Positions 18,248 to 25,185 of a stretch of DNA of 64,000 nucleotides are shown here, in pieces; within the stretch, counting starts at the first letter, position 1, and the number at the start of each line of letters is the position of its first letter. The notes under the pieces were generated by a model, which saw only the letters and a program-made list of their open reading frames with translations, did no database searches and was not told the DNA's origin. The stretch is from Actinacidiphila yanglinensis (GTDB lineage: Bacteria > Actinomycetota > Actinomycetes > Streptomycetales > Streptomycetaceae): contig NZ_FNVU01000018.1 of NCBI RefSeq assembly GCF_900107965.1, positions 124,001-188,000 of the forward strand, read 5' to 3'. Made by a program: the position numbers and the translations under genes.

Positions 18248-18679
18248 ACGAGGCGCCTGCCCGGCCGCGCCGCGTCTGAACGCCGCCGCGGTGGGTGCCT
18301 CCGCGGCGGCCCGGCCCGATCCGTCGGCGGCGCCTGAAGTGACAGGGAGGCATGGTTGCACCGAGCACCGTGGCCCAGCCCCCGCACGCTCCGGCGACAC
18401 CGGGCGGTCGGCGCCGAGGACCGCCCGCGCGGAGGTGATCCGGGGCTCGGGCCGACCGGCGCCGTACACCTTCCAGGCGCAGACGGCATCCTTCGTGATC
18501 CGCGCATATCGCCCGGCGAAGGGGGCACCCGGGGATCAGCGCCGCCGTGCGGCCGGTCGCGGGTGCGCCACGCGCACGAGCAGGCGGCGCGAAGCCGGAC
18601 GGCCCCGGCGGCCAGGGCCCGGCGCACCCTCCCGAGGGGGCGCGGGCCGCGACGAGATCTGGTGCGAGGTGACGACGGG
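18248..18679. other. intergenic region between divergent genes
   Basis: About 430 bases upstream of both the CYTH-CHAD relic (minus) and the methyltransferase operon (plus). No conserved protein is visible. GCGAGGTGAC just before 18,680 is the likely ribosome site of the plus-strand operon. Confidence 0.4.
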
Positions 18680-19357
18680 ATGACCGTGCCCATGGACCGC
18701 CGACGGGAGAGGGTGCTGAGGCTGCCGGGTGTCTACGCCCCGCAGCACGACACCCGGCTGCTGATCCGGGCCCTCGGCAGGGAGCACCTGGCGCAGGGCA
18801 CGGACGTGCTGGACATCGGCACCGGCAGCGGGGCACTCGCCCTCTGCGCGGCCCGCCGGGGCGCGCATGTGACGGCCATCGACATCGCCCGCCGATCGGT
18901 GGTGTGCGCGCGGATGAACGCCGCGCTGGCCGGCCAGAAGGTGGCCGTGCGGCTCGCGGACCTCACCGCGTGGGACCGCCACAGCGGCTACGACATGGTG
19001 GTCAGCAATCCGCCCTACGTGCCCGCTCCCGGCGGGGCGCCGCCCGCGCACTCCGCGGCCCGGGCCTGGGACGCGGGCGGCGCAGGGCGCGCCGTCGTCG
19101 ACCGGATCTGCGAGATCGCGCCGCGGACCCTGCGCCCGGGCGGGGTGCTGCTCCTGGTGCACTCCCAGATGTGCGGCGTCGACAGCACCCTGCTCCGGCT
19201 GCGCCGCGCGGGCCTCACCGCGGACGTCACCGACCGGGCGCACGTGCCGTTCGGGCCGGTGGTCAGGTCCCGGCTGCCGTGGCTGCGGGAGCGCGGCCTG
19301 GCGGGTGCGGGCCAGCACAGGGAGGAACTGGTGGTCATCCGTGCCGTGCGAACGTGA
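18680..19357 (+). CDS. HemK2/PrmC-like protein methyltransferase
   Basis: A 225-residue class I SAM-dependent methyltransferase. VLDIGTGSGALAL is the SAM-binding loop and VSNPPYVP the (D/N)PPY catalytic motif typical of HemK/MTQ2 enzymes that methylate glutamine in release factors or other N-nucleophiles. There is no N-terminal PrmC substrate domain, so it belongs to the short HemK2-type branch. It overlaps the next gene, a CDGSH protein, by 17 bases and that gene in turn overlaps an iron redox-enzyme gene. This three-gene order recurs in actinomycetes in my experience. The physiological substrate is unknown. Confidence 0.85.
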   Translation: MTVPMDRRRERVLRLPGVYAPQHDTRLLIRALGREHLAQGTDVLDIGTGSGALALCAARRGAHVTAIDIARRSVVCARMNAALAGQKVAVRLADLTAWDRHSGYDMVVSNPPYVPAPGGAPPAHSAARAWDAGGAGRAVVDRICEIAPRTLRPGGVLLLVHSQMCGVDSTLLRLRRAGLTADVTDRAHVPFGPVVRSRLPWLRERGLAGAGQHREELVVIRAVRT

Positions 19358-19598
19358 CACCCCGCGCCGGGTGGTCGTCGAGCCGTCCGGACCGGTCCTG
19401 GTGGAAGGCCCCGTCACGGTCGTGGCGGACGACGGCGAGGCGGTCACCTCGGACCGTTTCATGGTGGCGATCTGCACCTGCCGGCGCAGCCGGAGCTACC
19501 CCTGGTGCGACACGAGCCATCGCCGCCGCTCCCGCCCGGCGCGCGGCGGCACCGACCCGTCCGGCCCCTGCGGGGAGAACGGCGAGGAGCAGGCGTGA
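19341..19598 (+). CDS. CDGSH iron-sulfur domain protein
   Basis: An 85-residue protein with the CDGSH-type [2Fe-2S] motif near its middle: CTCRRSRSYPWCDTSH, i.e. C-x-C-x8-C-D-x2-H with all three cysteines and the histidine in place. As in many actinobacterial members the canonical Gly of CDGSH is Thr. There is no membrane anchor, unlike mitoNEET. Start GTG 19341 overlaps the methyltransferase end, and its stop overlaps the GTG of the next gene (GTGA). A role as redox partner or Fe-S donor for the iron enzyme that follows is inferred from the coupling. Confidence 0.85.
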   Translation: MPCERDTPRRVVVEPSGPVLVEGPVTVVADDGEAVTSDRFMVAICTCRRSRSYPWCDTSHRRRSRPARGGTDPSGPCGENGEEQA

Positions 19599-20647
19599 CC
19601 GCCTTCCGGGAACCGCGTGCGGCGCCGCCCGCCCTCCCGGCCCCGCGCGGCGACCTGTCCGCGGCGGTCGTGGCGGCCCTGCGCACCGGCGACGTCCCCG
19701 CACCCGCCGAGACCGTACGCGTCGATCCCGCGGCCGCCGACCCGGGGTGCGACGATCTGCACCTCGCGCTCTATGTGCTCTACGAACTCCACTACCAGGG
19801 GTTCCGCGACGTGGCCGACACCCGGGAGTGGGATCCGGACCTGCTGCGCCTGCGCCGGTCGCTGGAGGAGCCGTTCCTCGCCTGGCTGCGGGCCGGCACG
19901 CCACCGGACGGCGACCCCTCCGACGCCCTCGCCCGGATCCTGGTCGAACCCACCGGGCCGGCCGAACCGCGGGGCGTCACCCACTACTTGCGGGACGAGG
20001 GAACCGCGGAGCGGATGCGCGAGTACGCGGCGGCGCGCTCCCTGTACCACCTCAAGGAGGCCGACCCGCACTGCTGGGTCGTCCCGCGGCTGCACGGGCG
20101 GGCCAAGGCCGCGATGGTCGCGGTGGAGTTCGACGAGTTCGGGGCGGGGCGGGCGGAGCGGATCCACGCGCGGCTGTTCGCGGAGCTGATGCGCGACCTC
20201 GGGCTCGACACCGCTTATGGCGCCTATCTCGACGCGGCGCCCGCGGAGGCGCTGGCCGTCGTCAACCTGATGTCGATGTTCGGCCTGCACCGTGCCCTGC
20301 GGGGCGCGCTGGTCGGCCAGTTCGCCGCCGTGGAGGTCACCTCCTCCCCCGGTTCGCGACGTCTGGCGGAGGCGATGCGCCGGATCGGTGCGGGCCCGGC
20401 GGCGCAACTCTTCTACGACGAGCACGTGGAGGCCGACGCGGTCCACGAACAGGTGGTGCGGCACGAGGTGATCGCACCCCTCCTGGCGGCCGAACCCGGC
20501 CTCGCGGCGGACGTCGCCTTCGGCATCGACGCGACCGGCCTGCTGGAGGACCGCCTCGGCGAGGCGCTGCTCGACTCCTGGACCCGGGGCCGGTCGGCGC
20601 TGCGCGCCCCGCTCCCGGCCGGCGGCCCGCTCGCAACCGCCGGCTGA
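19595..20647 (+). CDS. iron-containing redox enzyme family protein
   Basis: A 350-residue all-helical protein of the haem-oxygenase-like, TenA/PqqC-related group named iron-containing redox enzyme. LALYVLYELHYQGF and VEFDEFGAGRAERIHARLF provide Glu/His pairs of the kind that hold a di-iron centre, and YDEHVEADAVHEQVVRHEV adds further candidate ligands. GTG 19595 overlaps the CDGSH stop by the GTGA arrangement, so the two are translationally coupled. Related HDO enzymes cleave C-C or N-O bonds; the substrate here is unknown. A strong hairpin follows at 20,707. Confidence 0.82.
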   Translation: MTAFREPRAAPPALPAPRGDLSAAVVAALRTGDVPAPAETVRVDPAAADPGCDDLHLALYVLYELHYQGFRDVADTREWDPDLLRLRRSLEEPFLAWLRAGTPPDGDPSDALARILVEPTGPAEPRGVTHYLRDEGTAERMREYAAARSLYHLKEADPHCWVVPRLHGRAKAAMVAVEFDEFGAGRAERIHARLFAELMRDLGLDTAYGAYLDAAPAEALAVVNLMSMFGLHRALRGALVGQFAAVEVTSSPGSRRLAEAMRRIGAGPAAQLFYDEHVEADAVHEQVVRHEVIAPLLAAEPGLAADVAFGIDATGLLEDRLGEALLDSWTRGRSALRAPLPAGGPLATAG

Positions 20648-20706
20648 TCCCCGGCGGGAGCCGCGCCCCCCGGCAACCGACCGTGGGACGGCCGCCGTTG
20701 ACGGGT

Positions 20707-20747
20707 GGGCCCCGTGCCGGCACACCGGTGGTGCCGGCACGGGGCCC
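20707..20747. terminator. bidirectional hairpin terminator
   Basis: GGGCCCCGTGCCGGCAC and its perfect complement form a 17-bp stem around a 7-base loop (ACCGGTG). It sits between convergent stop codons (20,647 plus; 20,760 minus), without a T-run, as is usual in Streptomyces. Confidence 0.85.
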
Positions 20748-20759
20748 GTGCGGGTGGGG

Positions 20760-22181
20760 TCAGCTGAAGACGGCCTGCGTCTCCAGGTACGCCGCCAGGC
20801 CGAAGCGGTCGAACTCGCGGCCCAGGCCGGACTGCTTGAAGCCGCCGAAGGGGGCGTCCGGGGCGTCGACGATCTCGTTGACCATCACGCGGCCGGCCTG
20901 GAGCCGCCGGGCCAGGGCGACGCCCCGCCCGGTGTCGCCGGTGGCGACGTAGGCGTGCAGCCCGTACGGGCTGTCGTTGGCGATCGCCACGGCCTCGTCC
21001 TCGTCGGCGTAGGTGATCACCGCGATGACCGGGCCGAAGATCTCCTCCTGCGCGATGGTCCGGTCGTTGGTCGCCGTCAGCAGCGTGGGCCGGACGTAGT
21101 TGCCGCCCTCCAGCCCGTCGGGGTGGCCGAGACCGCCGGCCAGGACCTCGCCGCCCTGTTCGATGCCGGTCCTGATGTAGTGCTGCACGCGGTCGTACTG
21201 GTCGCGGTCGAGGACCGGGCCCACGACGGTGTCGGGGTCGCGGGGGTCGCCGACCTTCAGCGCGCCGACGGCCTCGGCCAGCGCCTGCCGGAACTCCTCG
21301 GCGCGGCTCGCCGGGACGAGGATGCGGGTGCCGGCGATGCAGGCCTGCCCGTTGTTGAACAGGCCCGCCTGCACGGCGAACGGCACCGCCCGGGACACGT
21401 CGGCGTCGTCCAGGATGACCGTCGGCGACTTGCCGCCCAGTTCCAGGGTGACCCGCTTCATGGTGTCCACCCCGTTGTGGGCGATGATCTTGCCCGTCGC
21501 GGTGGAGCCGGTGATCGACACCTTCGCGACATCGGGGTGGGTGGTCAGGACGTTGCCGACCGGATCGCCCTTGCCGAAGACGACGTTGACGACACCGTCG
21601 GGCAGGCCGGCGTCGGCGAACGCGTCGAGGACCGCCTGGGCCTGCCAGAACCCGCGCTCGCTGGGCTTGACCACCACGGTGCAGCCGGCCGCCAGCGCGA
21701 CACTCGCCTTCATCGCGATGAACCAGCCGGCGCCGTTCCACGGGGTGATCAGGACGGCCACGCCGACGGGCACCTTCCGCACCGTCGCGCGGCCGATCCG
21801 CTCGGTGAACGTCTCCTCCGTCAGCAGCTTCTGGGCGAACACGAACCAGTCGCGGGACTGGCTCACGATGTACCCGGCGGTCGCCGTCGTGGTGCCGAAC
21901 TCCTCCACCAGACCAGCGATCATGTCCTCGCGGTGGGCGTCGAAGGAGTCGGCCAGCTTCTGCAGGTACGCGCGGCGCTGGTCGAGGGTGGTCGCGGACC
22001 AGGCGGGAAGCGCCCGCTTGGCGGCCTCGACCGCCTCGTTGGCGTCGGTGGCGTCGCCCAGCACCCCCTCGGCGATCTGCTCGCCGGTGATCGCGCTGGT
22101 CACCACCTGGATCTCCCGGCCGTGCGACTTCCGCACGGAGCCGTTGACGTACTGGCGGTCGAGTGTCTTCAACGTGATCAT
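20760..22181 (-). CDS. NAD(P)+-dependent aldehyde dehydrogenase
   Basis: A 473-residue member of the ALDH superfamily. TPWNGAG carries the catalytic-pocket Asn, LELGGKSP the general-base Glu247, and NNGQACIAGTR the nucleophile Cys281. ITGSTATG is the nicotinamide-binding loop and QEEIFGPVIAVI the C-terminal signature. Length is usual. The gene follows an MDR-type oxidoreductase by 88 bases on the same strand, and a shared operator-like box lies ahead of that pair. No strong ribosome site at ideal spacing precedes ATG 22181. The aldehyde substrate is not evident. Confidence 0.93.
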   Translation of the reverse strand: MITLKTLDRQYVNGSVRKSHGREIQVVTSAITGEQIAEGVLGDATDANEAVEAAKRALPAWSATTLDQRRAYLQKLADSFDAHREDMIAGLVEEFGTTTATAGYIVSQSRDWFVFAQKLLTEETFTERIGRATVRKVPVGVAVLITPWNGAGWFIAMKASVALAAGCTVVVKPSERGFWQAQAVLDAFADAGLPDGVVNVVFGKGDPVGNVLTTHPDVAKVSITGSTATGKIIAHNGVDTMKRVTLELGGKSPTVILDDADVSRAVPFAVQAGLFNNGQACIAGTRILVPASRAEEFRQALAEAVGALKVGDPRDPDTVVGPVLDRDQYDRVQHYIRTGIEQGGEVLAGGLGHPDGLEGGNYVRPTLLTATNDRTIAQEEIFGPVIAVITYADEDEAVAIANDSPYGLHAYVATGDTGRGVALARRLQAGRVMVNEIVDAPDAPFGGFKQSGLGREFDRFGLAAYLETQAVFS

Positions 22182-22269
22182 CCTTCTGGAACGGTCCGGG
22201 CGCGCGGCCCGGACGGGAAACGGGAAACGGGAAATCGAAGCGGCAGGCGCGGCCTGCCGTGACGGGCTG

Positions 22270-23253
22270 TCAGGGGGCGAGCAGGATCCGGCCGGGGGTC
22301 GATCCGCTCTCCACCAGGCGGTGTGCCTCGGCCGCCTCGGCCAGCGGCAGCGTGAGGGTGGGGATGTCGGCCAGGCCCTGCCCGACGGCCTTCAGCGCGG
22401 CCTCGGCGGCGGGCCGGCCCTGCTCCGGGTGGGCGGGCAGGTAGAAGCCGACGGCGAAGCCGAGCATGGCGAGGTTGCCGCCCCACAGGGCGCTGGTCGG
22501 CACCGTGTGCTCCCAGTCGCCACTGGCGTTGCCGACCAGCAGCATCCGGCCCATGGGTGCCATCAACGGCAGGCTCCGGGTGCGCAGCAGGCCCCCCACC
22601 GGGTCGACCACGACGTCGAAGCGCCGGTCCCCGAGGGCCTCGGCCAGGTCCTCGCTCGCGACGATCTCGTCGTACGGCAGGGCCGACTCCCGCGCCTGCG
22701 GCAGGGCGCTGCGGAGTACGGTGCCCACCACGTGGGAGGCTCCCAGCATCCTGGCCATGCCGGGGAAGCCCGAGGCCAGTCCGCCCAGCGCGCCGTGCAC
22801 CAGCACCCGCTCGCCCGGCCGGAGATGGGCCACCGCGGTGTACGCCAGGTAGGCCGTGGCGGCGTTGGGCACCGCGGCGACCGCCGGCGCCGGATCGACC
22901 CCGGTGCCGTCGAGGCCGGCGGTCAGCGCGGCGTCCACGACGGCGATCGAGGCGTAGCCGCCCTCGGGGCCGGTGCCCGACAGGGTCACCACCGGCTCGC
23001 CGACCCGGAGGTCCGTGACGCCCTCGCCCAGAGCGCGGACGGTGCCCGCCACTTCGAGGCCGGGCACGTACGGCGGTCGCGGCAGGTCCGGCTGGTCCTT
23101 GTACAGGCCCTGCCGGAGGTACACGTCGATCAGACCGACGGCGGCGTGGCTGACGTCGATCGCCACCTGCCCCGGCCCGGGGACCGGGTCCGGCAGCTCG
23201 GTGAGTGCGAGGACCTCTGGATCCCCGAAGCGGGTGACAACTGCGGCATGCAT
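22270..23253 (-). CDS. zinc-independent quinone oxidoreductase (MDR family)
   Basis: A 327-residue medium-chain dehydrogenase/reductase like QorA. VGLIDVYLRQGLY and PPYVPGLEVAGTV are N-terminal hallmarks of quinone oxidoreductases, and VLVHGALGGLASGFPGMARM is a variant NADP-binding loop in place of AxxGGVG. No structural zinc cysteines are present. ATG 23253 follows GAAGGAGAGC. The first gene of a probable two-gene operon with the aldehyde dehydrogenase; a conserved palindrome sits 170 bases upstream. Confidence 0.88.
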   Translation of the reverse strand: MHAAVVTRFGDPEVLALTELPDPVPGPGQVAIDVSHAAVGLIDVYLRQGLYKDQPDLPRPPYVPGLEVAGTVRALGEGVTDLRVGEPVVTLSGTGPEGGYASIAVVDAALTAGLDGTGVDPAPAVAAVPNAATAYLAYTAVAHLRPGERVLVHGALGGLASGFPGMARMLGASHVVGTVLRSALPQARESALPYDEIVASEDLAEALGDRRFDVVVDPVGGLLRTRSLPLMAPMGRMLLVGNASGDWEHTVPTSALWGGNLAMLGFAVGFYLPAHPEQGRPAAEAALKAVGQGLADIPTLTLPLAEAAEAHRLVESGSTPGRILLAP

Positions 23254-23414
23254 GACCGCTCTCCTTCTTCGTGTGGTGCGCCGCGTGCGCGTGCATCGGT
23301 GGGCAGCGCACGGCGGTGCCGTTTCTCTGCGGAATCCCCCGGTCCGCGGGGGTGGGTACGTGGGTCGGGCGCCTCATGGACGCCCTTGCCCCTACGCTCG
23401 GGCCCGGACGCGAC

Positions 23415-23443
23415 GCGGACATGCGTCGAATGACGTGCCGCAC
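23415..23443. promoter_or_regulatory. palindromic operator-like box, copy 1
   Basis: The core CGTCGAATGACG (23,424-23,435) lies in a 29-base element that matches the copy at 25,141-25,169 at 25 positions. It is upstream of the minus-strand quinone oxidoreductase/aldehyde dehydrogenase pair. Confidence 0.6.
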
Positions 23444-23490
23444 AGGCGGCAGGTGACTGGCCGAGGACGCGCGGGACGACTGGTGGCCGC

Positions 23491-24354
23491 CTACTTGCCG
23501 AGCCAGCGGCTGCCGTCCTCCTCCGTCTCGTCGTGGTCGGTGGACACGCTCAGGTGCTCCCACTTCGCGTCCTCCTCCAGGCGCGCGGCCCAGGCCGCGC
23601 GCCCGTACGTGTACGCGTCGGTGCCCAGTAGGAGGCGCAGCGGGGGTTCGTCGAGGTCGGCGACGGCGAGGACGGCGCGGGCGACCTTGGCCGGGTCGCC
23701 GCTCGCCTGCTCGGCGAAGCCCCGCATCGCCTCCACGGCGGCCCCGACGGTCGCCTGGTAGGGGGCGCTGACCGGCGGGACGGCCATCGACGACCCGGCC
23801 CAGTCGGTGCGCATCCCGCCCGGCTCCAGCACGGTGACCTTGATGCCGAGCGGCGCCACCTCGGTGGCGAGGACCTCCGAGAAGCCGCCGACGGCCCACT
23901 TGGCGGACTGGTACGCCGACATGCCGGGGCTGGCGATCCGGCCGCCGAGGGACGAGACCTGGATGATGTGGCCCCCGCCCTGGCCGCGCAGGACCGGCAG
24001 CGCGGCGCGGCTGAGGTGGACCGTGCCGTAGAAGTTGGTGTCGATCTGGCGGCGGAACGCCTCCAGCGTGGTGTCCTCCAGGGACGCCCGGTCGGCCTGG
24101 CCCGCGTTGTTGACCACGACGTCCAGCCGGCCGAACACCTCGACGGCCTCGCGGACGGCGCGCTCGGCGGCGGCGGGGTCGGTCACGTCGAGCGCGGTGG
24201 CGTGCACCCGGTCGCCGTGGGCGGCGACGAGGTCCCGCAGGGAACGCGGGTCGCGGGCGGTGGCCACCACGCGGTGACCGGCCGCCAGCGCGGCGGTGAC
24301 GATCTCACGGCCGAGTCCCCGGGAGGAACCGGTGACCAGGAATACCTTCGACAT
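23491..24354 (-). CDS. SDR family oxidoreductase
   Basis: A 287-residue classical short-chain dehydrogenase. TGSSRGLG is the cofactor loop, VVNNAG the strand-4 motif and SAYQSAKWA the Tyr-x3-Lys active site, with Ser in VSSLGG. An arginine after the second strand (ATARDP) suggests NADPH preference. ATG 24354 follows a GGAG. The SRPBCC gene lies 190 bases upstream on the same strand and the two may form one transcript under the second operator box. Close relatives act on varied alcohols or ketones; no substrate can be assigned. Confidence 0.9.
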   Translation of the reverse strand: MSKVFLVTGSSRGLGREIVTAALAAGHRVVATARDPRSLRDLVAAHGDRVHATALDVTDPAAAERAVREAVEVFGRLDVVVNNAGQADRASLEDTTLEAFRRQIDTNFYGTVHLSRAALPVLRGQGGGHIIQVSSLGGRIASPGMSAYQSAKWAVGGFSEVLATEVAPLGIKVTVLEPGGMRTDWAGSSMAVPPVSAPYQATVGAAVEAMRGFAEQASGDPAKVARAVLAVADLDEPPLRLLLGTDAYTYGRAAWAARLEEDAKWEHLSVSTDHDETEEDGSRWLGK

Positions 24355-24545
24355 GGCAGTGCTCCGTTTCGTTTCTCGTTCGCCGCGTGCGCCGGTTCGG
24401 GGCAGGCGGCAGCGCGAAGTCCGCGCGGTCTTCGTGGAGTTCGTCGGGCGGCGTCACCCGCCGCACCGGGGGCCGGTGGCCGGGCGGCAAGCGCCGCAAG
24501 GGCGTTCAGGACCGGGGTGGGCCCGCGGGTTCCGGCCCGTTCCCG

Positions 24546-25049
24546 TCACGGGCCGCCGGCCTCGGTGCGTTCCCTCAACCCGGTCAGCCACCGCGCGTTC
24601 AGGCGGTTCGCCCAGACCGGCGGCGCTTCCCGTATCGCCGTGGCCGTGGTGCCGCGGGCCACCAGCTCGCTGGCGACCAGGGTGTGCCCGCCGGACGACG
24701 GCGTGAGCAGCCACGCGTGGTAGAGCTGCAGCCCGCCGGCGATCCCCGACAGGCCCAGCCGCCGGTGCGGCACGAGCTCCGCGACCAGGACCTCGAACCG
24801 GTGCCGTTCCGCCAGCAGGAGCTCGAACGAGTCGTGCTGGCGCAACGGCCCGGCGCAGGCGCCGTGGAACCGCACGCCGGTCACACCGGGCAGCCACGCG
24901 GGCCAGCCACCGGCCGCGACCAGCAGGTCGAAAACCCGGGGTGCGGGGGCCGCGACCGTGATGCGCGCGCCGCTGTAGCAGTCGGCGCGGTCCGGCGTGA
25001 AGCCGGCCGGCCAGTGGATGTCCGGTGGTTCGTCGGCGGCATCAGGCAT
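24546..25049 (-). CDS. SRPBCC (START-like) family protein
   Basis: A 167-residue soluble protein. ARITVAAPAPRVFDLLVAAGGWPAWLPGV is the opening strand-helix of the polyketide cyclase/dehydrase-like SRPBCC fold, and the later HTLVASELVARG strand and C-terminal helix complete a single ligand-binding cup. ATG 25049 is chosen because CAGGAGGTAGC lies just upstream; a longer in-frame start at 25148 would overlap the operator-like box at 25,141. The box is about 90 bases ahead of the start, consistent with control by the neighbouring LAL regulator. Ligand unknown. Confidence 0.78.
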   Translation of the reverse strand: MPDAADEPPDIHWPAGFTPDRADCYSGARITVAAPAPRVFDLLVAAGGWPAWLPGVTGVRFHGACAGPLRQHDSFELLLAERHRFEVLVAELVPHRRLGLSGIAGGLQLYHAWLLTPSSGGHTLVASELVARGTTATAIREAPPVWANRLNARWLTGLRERTEAGGP

Positions 25050-25140
25050 CGCGCTACCTCCTGGCTGCGGGGACGACGCTCCCGCAGCGGGGCGGTGACC
25101 GTCGTGAACTGTCACCTCCACGCTCCGCCGCCGGCCGGCG

Positions 25141-25169
25141 GCGGACATACGTCAGATGACGTGCCGCAT
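25141..25169. promoter_or_regulatory. palindromic operator-like box, copy 2
   Basis: The core CGTCAGATGACG (25,150-25,161) is part of ACGTCAGATGACGT, a perfect 6+6 inverted repeat with a 2-base centre. It precedes the SRPBCC gene and follows the LAL regulator. Confidence 0.65.
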
Positions 25170-25185
25170 CGACGGGCCGGCCGGA

